DNA from: an uncultured Lachnospiraceae bacterium
GTDB lineage: Bacteria > Bacillota > Clostridia > Lachnospirales > Lachnospiraceae
Assembly: GCA_948688495.1 (NCBI GenBank)
Contig: CAPQSW010000067.1
Span: 1 to 5,456 of the forward strand
Direction of reading: 5' to 3'
DNA: 5,456 bases
Shown: one piece after another, positions 1 to 5,008 of the stretch
How positions within the stretch are numbered: the stretch's first letter is position 1
Layout: each line of letters opens with the position of its first letter
The notes under the pieces: model-generated
What the model was told of the DNA's origin: nothing
What the model saw: only the letters and a program-made list of their open reading frames with translations
Databases searched by the model: none
Position numbers and translations under genes: made by a program

Positions 1-14
1 CGTTGGCTGAAAAT

Positions 15-20
15 GGAGGT
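15..20 (+). promoter_or_regulatory. Ribosome binding site that fixes the XRE gene start
   Basis: GGAGGT lies seven bases before the ATG at 28. An in-frame ATG at 13 overlaps this site and has no Shine-Dalgarno sequence visible before it, so the start at 28 is preferred. The bases before 13 are too few to exclude the longer form completely. Confidence 0.75.
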
Positions 21-27
21 CGAACAG

Positions 28-348
28 ATGCAGGGATTAGGGAAACGGATTCAAAAATGCCGGGAGAAGGCAGGAATGACGCAGGAAGCGCTGGCAGAGC
101 GCGTGGGGATCAGCTGGAACTATCTTGGGGCGATTGAACGGGAAGTGAAAACACCGAAGCTTGCCACCCTTGTCAAAATCATCAATGCCCTGGAGGTATC
201 AGCGGATGACGTGATGCTGGACGTGCTGCGTGTCGGACGGAAGGCGCGGTGTACAAAGCTGGAAGAAAAGTTGCAAAGCCTTCCGGATATGAAACAGGAT
301 AAGATCCTGCGGATTCTGGATTTTCTAATAGAGGAAGAAAGAGAATAG
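28..348 (+). CDS. XRE-family helix-turn-helix transcriptional regulator
   Basis: A 106-residue DNA-binding protein, probably a dimeric cytoplasmic repressor or regulator of the Cro/C1 (XRE) type. The HTH spans about residues 5-62. The first helix of the motif reads TQEALAERVG (18-27), the recognition helix follows (ISWNYLGAIER, 28-38), and the usual KTPKLATLVKIINAL helix and a VSADDVM end come after. Residues 76-106 are a charged, probably helical tail (LEEKLQSLPDMKQDKILRIL) that may serve in dimerisation. The start at 28 is chosen for its perfect GGAGGT; a start at 13 would add five residues. A terminator overlaps the stop codon, so the gene ends its own transcript. Its target is unknown: it could control the neighbouring promoter at 395 or a gene upstream of the window. 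The fold is secure from sequence; the role is inferred. Confidence 0.93.
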   Translation: MQGLGKRIQKCREKAGMTQEALAERVGISWNYLGAIEREVKTPKLATLVKIINALEVSADDVMLDVLRVGRKARCTKLEEKLQSLPDMKQDKILRILDFLIEEERE

Positions 349-371
349 CCTGTGCTTTGCAGGTTATTTTT
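344..371 (+). terminator. Rho-independent terminator after the XRE gene
   Basis: The arms AATAGCCTG (344-352) and CAGGTTATT (360-368) pair over nine positions with one G-T wobble, around a seven-base loop. The right arm runs into five T (367-371). The left arm contains the TAG stop codon of the regulator. This separates the regulator from the genes to its right. Confidence 0.85.
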
Positions 372-400
372 ATCTGAAAACAATAGGCACGCACTATAAT
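372..400 (+). promoter_or_regulatory. Probable sigma-A promoter with consensus -10 box
   Basis: A perfect TATAAT lies at 395-400, directly after the terminator and before a new gene group. No good TTGACA match sits at the right distance; the best candidates around 370-378 are poor, and there is no extended TG element. Transcription would begin near 407, giving a leader of about 100 bases to the ATG at 509 and almost none to the ATG at 412. The weak -35 suggests that an activator is needed or that expression is low. Confidence 0.5.
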
Positions 401-411
401 ACTGGAAATAT

Positions 412-594
412 ATGGTAATACGGCAATATATGATGAAAATGCTGTTTGTGTTTGCTATACTGATTCTGATAGCGTTGGAACTATATCTATTAGAATCGTG
501 GAGGGAGTATGAGCAGAAACAAGGCAGTATTTGGAATCGGCATCCTGTGTTTTACTGCAGGGATGTATTTTGGAGGAGTTTTAGCAGAGGTTAA
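412..594 (+). CDS. Possible small membrane protein, overlapping the next gene
   Basis: This is an open frame of 60 codons. Residues about 8-28 are strongly hydrophobic (MKMLFVFAILILIALELYLL) and would form one membrane segment, followed by a charged, aromatic tail with two Cys/Trp-containing stretches. I do not recognise a family. Against it, no ribosome binding site precedes the ATG at 412 or the alternative ATGs at 430, 433 and 439. The predicted transcript start is only about five bases upstream of 412, and the last 86 bases overlap the better-supported gene beginning at 509 in another frame. In its favour, the hydrophobic part lies in DNA not used by any other gene. It could be a real small protein coupled to the next gene, a remnant, or chance. 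Confidence 0.3.
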   Translation: MVIRQYMMKMLFVFAILILIALELYLLESWREYEQKQGSIWNRHPVFYCRDVFWRSFSRG

Positions 595-1244
595 GAGACC
601 GGAGTTTCTGGCTGAAGAACAGGAAACGAGGAGAACATGGGAAAGACAGGAACAGCCTCCGGCAGACAGCACGCTTTCGGATCCGGCAGAGTGTTATCTG
701 TGCGGGAACCATAACCGGAGTCTGATGAGCATGTTCCGGGGAAGGGATGATTTTGGAGTAATCTGTGTCAATGACTGGTATGTGATGGATCTGCAGATCC
801 GGAATCTAAACGGAATGGGCGGAGGGGGGTTCCGGATGGACTGTTGGCGCCGAGGGAGCCTGCAGTTTCCGGACAGACCGGAATCCGGACCGGGGTATCT
901 CAGAAGTAACGGTGGAATATGGCACGAACAGTATCTTTGATGTAAAGAAAGTGCAGGAGCATTTATGCCAGACCTGTCTGGATAAGCTGCTGGAGGTTAT
1001 GGATTGTTATGGAGAGGAAGGGGAGGAATCCGGAGCAAGGGACGTATGCCTGATGGATTTTCAAACACTGGAACTTTACTCTCTGCAAGAACATTACATC
1101 TCCCATTATATACGGGATTATTATGTTCAGATTGATGGACGGGACGGAGAAGAACTGGAAGTCATCGGAATCTATGCGCCGGTGCTGGAGAATGGGGAAC
1201 GGACAGCAGACGTTGCAAAGGAGTTGGAAAACAAGTATAATTGA
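509..1244 (+). pseudogene. Membrane-anchored or secreted CxxC protein, frameshifted at a G6 run
   Basis: The ATG at 509 follows GGAGG at 500-504. The first frame runs to a stop at 940 and the second is open through to 1244. Removing one G from the six-G run at 824-829 joins them into one protein of 244 residues, and the joined segment (GACSFRTDRNPDRGISEV, then TVEYG) reads smoothly. Residues 6-26 are a hydrophobic signal or anchor segment after Arg3/Lys5, so the rest is probably outside the membrane. Two CxxC pairs occur, at residues 62/65 (CYLCG) and 153/156 (CQTC), one on each side of the break. They could bind a metal or form disulfides. I recall similar uncharacterised proteins in Lachnospiraceae but can name no function. 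Without the repair, the first frame gives a 143-residue product with an unrelated tail. The break may be a real mutation or an indel error. Confidence 0.75.
824..829 (+). other. G6 homopolymer at the frame break
   Basis: Six consecutive G sit inside a glycine-coding stretch (GMGGGG). Five would keep the frame and give GGGGSG followed by the conserved-looking downstream half. Nothing else in 800-912 restores the frame as cleanly, because the downstream frame has a TAA at 807-809. The switch must therefore lie after 809. Confidence 0.7.
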
Positions 1245-1331
1245 CCTATCTTGAAACTGTACGGAGTGTTACACTTGGAGTATTGGTTGTATTTGTAGGC
1301 CAGGAAATCGTCAGGAAGGGATAAGGGGATT

Positions 1332-2033
1332 ATGAGCAGAAGGGGATATGTACCGGAGGATGAGAAGCAGTTTACCGGGAGAGAGTTGAAATTGCTGCAA
1401 AAAGCGGCAGATGAAGTTCAGTTTCTTTTAGACCGGGGATATGATGTCAAGCCTGTCACGACATTTGTGGGCAACCATTACATGTTTTCGGAGCGGCAGC
1501 GCCTGGCTCTGGCAAGGTCGGTGTCGGCAAAGGAATATATTCAGAAACGGATGAATAAGGAGCTGCTGCAGATGGAAGGAGAATATCTTCCAGAGACGGT
1601 GCATATAGACGGCTTTAATACGATTATCACATTGGAAGTAGCGTTGTCTGGTTCTCCCGTTTTCTGCTGCAGGGATGGCGTGCTGCGGGATCTGGCCGGA
1701 TTACGGGGAACATACCACATTATTGATAAGACGCAGGAAGCAATCAGGCTGCTACTTGGACATCTGGAACTTCTGAATATACCGGAAGCCGTTTTTTATT
1801 TAGATGCGCCTGTATCTAATTCCGGCAGACTGTCGGGATTAATCCGGGAGTGTTCCCACGAATATAATATATCTGTGCAGACACAGATCATCCCAGATGT
1901 GGACCGGGTTTTAGAACAGAGAGAGGGCGTGATCAGCGGAGACGCTATTATTTTAAACCGCTGTAAGAGCTGGCTGAATATTATGCCTTTGATTTTGGAG
2001 CAGATGAAATGTCTTTGGAAGATCCAGCTCTGA
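1332..2033 (+). CDS. DUF434 domain-containing protein (DUF434 plus DUF5616-type C-terminal domain)
   Basis: A 233-residue, apparently complete cytoplasmic protein. The N-terminal DUF434 part (about 1-80) has the recognisable blocks RRGYVPEDE, LLDRGYDVK and FVGNHYMFSERQRLALAR. The C-terminal domain starts with HIDGFN (D93-N96) and continues with E102, D115, DAPVSNSG (158-165), D189/D191 and the SGDAIIL block (D204). This spacing of acidic residues, with an opening DGFN, resembles PIN/NYN-like nuclease folds. That is my inference; the biochemical activity is unknown to me. The start is preceded by AAGGGG (1323-1328) at short spacing and AGGAAGGG (1313-1320) further up. It ends in SWLNIMPLILEQ and LWKIQL, which fits the family end, so no truncation is seen. 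The 87-base gap before it shows no convincing promoter. The family call is firm; the function is not known. Confidence 0.85.
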   Translation: MSRRGYVPEDEKQFTGRELKLLQKAADEVQFLLDRGYDVKPVTTFVGNHYMFSERQRLALARSVSAKEYIQKRMNKELLQMEGEYLPETVHIDGFNTIITLEVALSGSPVFCCRDGVLRDLAGLRGTYHIIDKTQEAIRLLLGHLELLNIPEAVFYLDAPVSNSGRLSGLIRECSHEYNISVQTQIIPDVDRVLEQREGVISGDAIILNRCKSWLNIMPLILEQMKCLWKIQL

Positions 2034-2089
2034 GATACTTTATATTTCCACCATATTCTTTTGCAGAAATATTGGCTTGGAGAAAGTAG
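2009..2089 (+). CDS. Possible 26-residue small ORF overlapping the DUF434 end
   Basis: The ATG at 2009 has GGAG at 1997-2000, eight bases away, and opens a frame of 26 codons ending in TAG at 2087-2089. The product would include SLEDPALRYFIFPPYSF and end in AWRK; it matches no family I know. The frame is open without a start back to 1967, inside the DUF434 gene, so it could also be the tail of an older gene or chance. The good ribosome binding site is the main support. Confidence 0.22.
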   Translation: MSLEDPALRYFIFPPYSFAEILAWRK

Positions 2090-2127
2090 TGTCTTTGATT
2101 CTGTAGGAAATGAAGGAGAACGATAAT

Positions 2128-2477
2128 ATGGACAATGAAAAAGTGTATGCGATGAGCTTTGCAAAAGTATATCTGCTGCTGGTTGCTAAAGCAGAAAAGA
2201 AGGGACGAACAATAGATGAAGTAAATGAAATTATCTGTTGGCTGACCGGATATAGTACGGAAGAAATAGAAAATGCCAGAAATAAATCCGTCACTTATGG
2301 TGATTTTTTCAAAATGCACCGTTTCCAAATCTAAACCGGAAAGCAATCAAAGGTGTGGTCTGCGGAATCCGTGTAGAGTCAGTCGATGAGCCGCCTATGC
2401 AGGAAATCAGACATCTGGACAAGCTGATTGATGAATTGGCCAAAGGAAAATCTATGGATAAAATCCTCCGTAGATGA
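2128..2477 (+). pseudogene. DUF2200 family protein, broken by a one-base frameshift
   Basis: The ATG at 2128 follows AAGGAG (2113-2118) at nine bases; an upstream in-frame ATG at 2110 overlaps this site and is rejected. The first 61 residues match DUF2200 (VYAMSFAKVYLLLVAKAEKK, then EIICWLTGYS), reaching YGDFF. The frame then gives seven stray residues and stops at 2334. The -1 frame carries the expected rest of the family: NAPFPNLNRKAIKGVVCGIR, VESVDEPPMQEIRHLDKLID, then ELAKGKSMDKILRR, ending at 2477. Joining the frames gives 116 residues, the usual family length. One T missing from the T6 run (2304-2309) or one A missing from the A4 run (2311-2314) explains the break. The role of the family is unknown to me. 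The DUF1801 gene follows 21 bases later. Whether the break is genuine, an assembly error, or bypassed by ribosome slippage is open. Confidence 0.85.
2304..2314 (+). other. T6-C-A4 tract at the DUF2200 frame break, in-register -1 slippery heptamer
   Basis: The zero-frame codons are GAT TTT TTC AAA, so the bases T-TTT-TTC (2304-2310) fit the X-XXY-YYZ pattern in the correct register. A -1 slip would give FF followed by QNAP, which agrees with the family. I see no clear upstream stimulating Shine-Dalgarno sequence and no strong hairpin just downstream, so a plain indel is the simpler explanation. Confidence 0.4.
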
Positions 2478-2498
2478 ACAGGAAGAGAGGCGAACAAA

Positions 2499-2906
2499 AT
2501 GTGGAAGTGTCCGAAATGCGGCCGTACATTTAAAAATACAAATCAGGATCATTACTGCGGCGAAGCTCCGAAAACAATTGAAGAATATATAGAACGCCAG
2601 CCAGAGCAGGCACGGTCCTTTTTGCGGCAGGTAAATAACACAATACAATCCGCAATACCAGATGCGGTGGAAAAGATATCATGGAGTATGCCGACTTATT
2701 GGAAAAAACATAACCTGATACAGTTTGCGGCTTTTAAAAAGCACATAGGTCTGTATCCCGGCCCGGAAGCGGTGAAGATATTTGCCGACAGGCTTAAGGA
2801 ATATAAGACTAGCAAAGGAGCCATACAGCTTCCTTATGATAAGCCCCTGCCGCTTGAATTAATTGAAGAGATTGCAAAATGGTGTGAAAAGGAGTATGGA
2901 CGATGA
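2499..2906 (+). CDS. DUF1801 domain-containing protein with N-terminal zinc ribbon
   Basis: A 135-residue cytoplasmic protein. Residues 1-20 form a small zinc-ribbon-like knuckle with C4, C7, H18 and C20 (CPKCGRTF, then DHYC). The remainder is a DUF1801 (YdhG-like) domain: TIEEYIERQPEQAR (26-39), AIPDAVEKISWSMPTYWK (52-69), the block AAFKKHIGLYP (77-87), and the end SKGAIQLPYDKPLPLELIEE (105-124). The length and the zinc-ribbon arrangement are usual for the Clostridia form. Some DUF1801 relatives are called iron chaperones, but nothing here shows iron binding, so I give no reaction. GAGAGG (2485-2490) lies eight bases before the ATG. The stop overlaps the next start as ATGA, so translation of the next gene is probably coupled. 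Confidence 0.9.
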   Translation: MWKCPKCGRTFKNTNQDHYCGEAPKTIEEYIERQPEQARSFLRQVNNTIQSAIPDAVEKISWSMPTYWKKHNLIQFAAFKKHIGLYPGPEAVKIFADRLKEYKTSKGAIQLPYDKPLPLELIEEIAKWCEKEYGR

Positions 2907-3283
2907 TGGATCAGGATATTTTACTTTTTTTTGATCAGCATATGGATTCGCTGCCGCTCTATGAAGCATTTGAAAGCAGCGTAAGAAAAGAGATTACAGA
3001 TATACGGATAAAAGTCCAGAAGACACAGATATCCTTTTATAACAGACATTTGTTCGCATGCGTTTCCTTCGCAAGAATCCGGAAAAAGAAAGACTGTCCG
3101 GATAACTATATTGTCATCACGTTTGGGCTGAATCATAAATTGGAATCACCAAGAATTGATGCGGCATCAGAGCCTTATCCGAATCGGTGGACGCACCATA
3201 TTCTTGTATCAGATAGAAACAAGATTGATGATGAACTGATGGAATGGATCAAAGAGGCAGCTGCCTTTTCTGATAAAAAATGA
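2903..3283 (+). CDS. DUF5655 domain-containing protein
   Basis: A 126-residue soluble protein. The family features are an opening segment around LPLYEAFE (17-24), the core KVQKTQISFYNRHLFACVSF (38-57), YIVITFGL (69-76), and the strongly conserved block ESPRIDAASEPYPNRWTHHI (81-100). It ends in a helix, ELMEWIKEAAAF. The function is unknown. The gene starts inside the stop codon of the DUF1801 gene. AAAAGGAG (2887-2894) is eight bases before the ATG at 2903; an ATG at 2906 is also possible but sits 11 bases away. The tight coupling suggests the two products work together or are needed in fixed ratio, which is inference. No terminator follows; 43 bases separate it from the next gene. Confidence 0.85.
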   Translation: MMDQDILLFFDQHMDSLPLYEAFESSVRKEITDIRIKVQKTQISFYNRHLFACVSFARIRKKKDCPDNYIVITFGLNHKLESPRIDAASEPYPNRWTHHILVSDRNKIDDELMEWIKEAAAFSDKK

Positions 3284-3326
3284 ATTCTGTAATACACAGA
3301 CAAGAAAAAAATAGGAGAAACAGGTT

Positions 3327-4049
3327 ATGGCAGTGGAAAATGGGGTATGGACAATGTATGGCATGGACTGGGACGATCCATACCGGATTCGTTCCTACAG
3401 GGAATTAATAAACTGGATCAATGAGATTGGCTTTCTGCCGTTGTTTAAAAATGAGATAGATGGTTTTTCTGCAGAGGAGCATACCTCCAACCGTTACTGG
3501 TGGACAGGGAATAAAGAGCAGGATCCCTGGGAATGGCGTGAAATCATAGCGAGGAGCGGTGAAGTGGCATATGGGAAGTTCTTTCACAAAAAGGCGGGCT
3601 TTATTTCAAAAGAGTGGTTTCCCTATTTTGCAAATTACCGGAGAGACGGCTATGATTTTGATGCAAGATGGGAAGATGGGCTGACAAATATGCGTTGCAA
3701 GAAAATCATGGATGAATTCGAAAACCAGAAAGAATGGATGAGCCATGAGCTGAAAAAGCAGGCAGGATTTTATAAGGGCGGCGAAAAAAATTTCAGCGGT
3801 ATAATTACTGAGCTTCAGATGCAGACCTATCTCGTCATCCGCGATTTCCGGCAGAAACGCAATAAGAAGGGCGCGGAATATGGTATGGCAGTATCCGTCT
3901 ACATGACGCCGGAGGAATTGTGGGGATATGATCTGGTAACATCTGCATATAAAGAGACGCCGGAAGCATCCATGGCACGTATTTACAGACATGTGCAGGA
4001 ACATTATACGGACGCGACAGAAAAACAGATAAGGACTTTGATGAAATAA
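3327..4049 (+). CDS. AlkZ-related protein
   Basis: A 240-residue cytoplasmic protein rich in Trp and Tyr. The pattern resembles proteins annotated as AlkZ-related, a divergent branch of the winged-helix HTH_42 DNA glycosylases. It has an N-terminal ELINWINEIGFLPLF segment (26-40), WWTG near 58-61, DPWEWREIIARSGEVAYGKF (66-85), KKAGFISKEWFPYF (88-101), and TELQMQTYLVIRDFR (161-175). A WGYD block at 199-202 and a helical end follow. True AlkZ unhooks interstrand crosslinks and is considerably longer; this protein is shorter and I cannot confirm its catalytic residues, so DNA repair is only a suggestion. AGGAG at 3313-3317 stands nine bases before the ATG. The DUF4317 remnant begins 16 bases after the stop, so both probably share a transcript. 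The family call is from memory of the pattern, so it is moderately sure; the reading frame is certain. Confidence 0.7.
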   Translation: MAVENGVWTMYGMDWDDPYRIRSYRELINWINEIGFLPLFKNEIDGFSAEEHTSNRYWWTGNKEQDPWEWREIIARSGEVAYGKFFHKKAGFISKEWFPYFANYRRDGYDFDARWEDGLTNMRCKKIMDEFENQKEWMSHELKKQAGFYKGGEKNFSGIITELQMQTYLVIRDFRQKRNKKGAEYGMAVSVYMTPEELWGYDLVTSAYKETPEASMARIYRHVQEHYTDATEKQIRTLMK

Positions 4050-4050
4050 G

Positions 4051-4057
4051 AAGGAGG
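4051..4057 (+). promoter_or_regulatory. Consensus ribosome binding site for a TTG start
   Basis: AAGGAGG lies eight bases before TTG at 4066. No ATG is near, and the residues that follow this TTG (INREDMLELTRRMT) are the known DUF4317 beginning. The site therefore fixes an unusual start codon that length-based gene finding would miss. Confidence 0.8.
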
Positions 4058-4065
4058 ATACGGAC

Positions 4066-4456
4066 TTGATTAACCGGGAAGACATGCTGGAACTGACCAG
4101 GCGGATGACGCCGACCCGGACATCCATAACAAGGGTTGCCGGGTGTTACATAGACCGGGAGGGGGAGTTTGACGGAAGCTTCAGAGTATGCCGTCCTGGT
4201 ATTCCATGACCGCTATGACATTCCGGCGAAGGCATTAGATAAAGAGCGGCTGGGAGAATCGGAGGAAGTGTTTGAATACCTGATCTGTGTAATCTGCCCG
4301 CTTTCCGGGGAATATGAGCCGGGAGAACCGGAATGTGGATTCTTGTTTCCGGCATTTACAGATCGGTGCGGGGATCTGAACCATGTAAATGTCTATCAGA
4401 AGAATCCTGACAGGCCGCATATGGAATTAATAAGGGAGATTCTAGGGGCAGAATAA
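4066..4456 (+). pseudogene. DUF4317 family protein, internally deleted and out of frame
   Basis: The N-terminal block begins at TTG 4066 and reads INREDMLELTRRMT, then TSITRVAGCYIDREGEFDGS, as in DUF4317 proteins; this frame ends at a TGA at 4207-4209. The C-terminal block is in another frame (about 4184-4456): YAVLVFHDRYDIPAKALDKE, RLGESEEVFEYLICVICPLS, GEYEPGEPECGFLFPAF, ending REILGAE. In intact relatives I expect roughly 80-90 residues between these blocks; here they meet within about 4175-4187. This is therefore a deletion, not a simple indel, and it also shifts the frame. The exact break cannot be placed without an intact copy. No ribosome binding site at a workable distance serves the C-terminal part alone (GGGGGAG directly abuts a TTG at 4169). 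The family is of unknown function and largely found in Clostridia. The gene sits 16 bases after the AlkZ-related gene. Confidence 0.8.
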
Positions 4457-4483
4457 ATGGATATGACTGGAGAAGATACTCAT

Positions 4484-4936
4484 ATGAAGATATTAGTAGA
4501 TGCAGATGCCTGCCCGGTTGTTCCGATTGTGGAGCATATGGCAGAAAAATATGGGATACCTGTAATCCTTCTGTGTGATACAAACCATGTACTGCAGTCT
4601 GAGTACAGTGAAGTCAAAGTGATAGGAGCCGGTGCGGATGCAGTGGATTTTGCACTGGTTGGCCTATGTCAGAAGGGAGATCTGGTGGTAACGCAGGATT
4701 ATGGGGTGGCAGCTATGATTCTGGGGAAAGGAGCTTATGGGATCCATCAGAGCGGAAAATGGTATACGGATGAGAATATCGACCGCATGCTCATGGAACG
4801 GCATATCAGCAAGAAAATGCGGCGCTCAAAATCAAAACATCATCTGAGAGGGCCTGCAAAGCGGACAGCAGAGGATGATGCAAAATTTGAAGAGTCACTG
4901 GAACAGATGATTCAGAAAATAAACTTTATAGGATAA
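4484..4936 (+). CDS. yqxD: YaiI/YqxD family protein (DUF188, PIN-like)
   Basis: A complete protein of 150 residues, the normal family length. It belongs to DUF188, related to PIN-type nucleases, but its substrate is not established to my knowledge. Visible conserved elements are DADACP (6-11), GAGADAVDFALVG (48-60), GDLVVTQDYG (65-74) with D66 and D72, GKGAYGIHQSGKWYT (81-95), R106, and the signature GPAKRT (123-128) followed by D131/D132 and F135. The acidic residues D6, D8, D53, D66 and D72 are all kept, so the site looks intact. The start at 4484 matches the family beginning MKILVDADACP and has GGAG at 4469-4472 eleven bases before it. An in-frame ATG at 4457, directly after the preceding stop and with AGGGG at 4443-4447, would add nine residues and cannot be excluded. 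Confidence 0.92.
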   Translation: MKILVDADACPVVPIVEHMAEKYGIPVILLCDTNHVLQSEYSEVKVIGAGADAVDFALVGLCQKGDLVVTQDYGVAAMILGKGAYGIHQSGKWYTDENIDRMLMERHISKKMRRSKSKHHLRGPAKRTAEDDAKFEESLEQMIQKINFIG

Positions 4937-5008
4937 AAATGATGCTTGAAAGGTATAAAGAATACGGATTTATGGAATGATAAATCATTGTCTGTAAAGG
5001 GGGATATC

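Noticed and set aside
824..829. Programmed +1 frameshifting at the G6 run
   Set aside because: No stop codon or rare codon sits at the shift point and no stimulating signal is visible; an extra base is simpler.
831..895. Cluster of CCGGA-type words in the CxxC gene
   Set aside because: The words recur because of Arg/Gly/Pro/Ser codon use in frame; spacing is irregular and no repeat unit is conserved.
1251..1256. TTGAAA as a -35 box for the DUF434 gene
   Set aside because: No acceptable -10 lies 15-19 bases downstream.
2051..2075. Imperfect inverted repeat (CCATATT and AATATTGG) after DUF434
   Set aside because: It needs a bulge, is AT-rich and is not followed by a T run, so it does not qualify as a terminator.
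1796..2346. Overlapping minus-strand open frames across the DUF434/DUF2200 junction
   Set aside because: They mirror the coding strand of two recognised families and their products look low in information, rich in Ser, Phe and Ile as expected from antisense.
3606..4127. 173-codon open frame on the minus strand
   Set aside because: It lies opposite the AlkZ-related gene, whose protein pattern is recognisable; the reverse product has no family features and no ribosome binding site that I can see.
4939..4980. 13-codon ORF starting ATGATG between yqxD and the GNAT gene
   Set aside because: Too short to judge, with only a weak AGGA before it; no known leader peptide features such as repeated codons or an attenuator hairpin.
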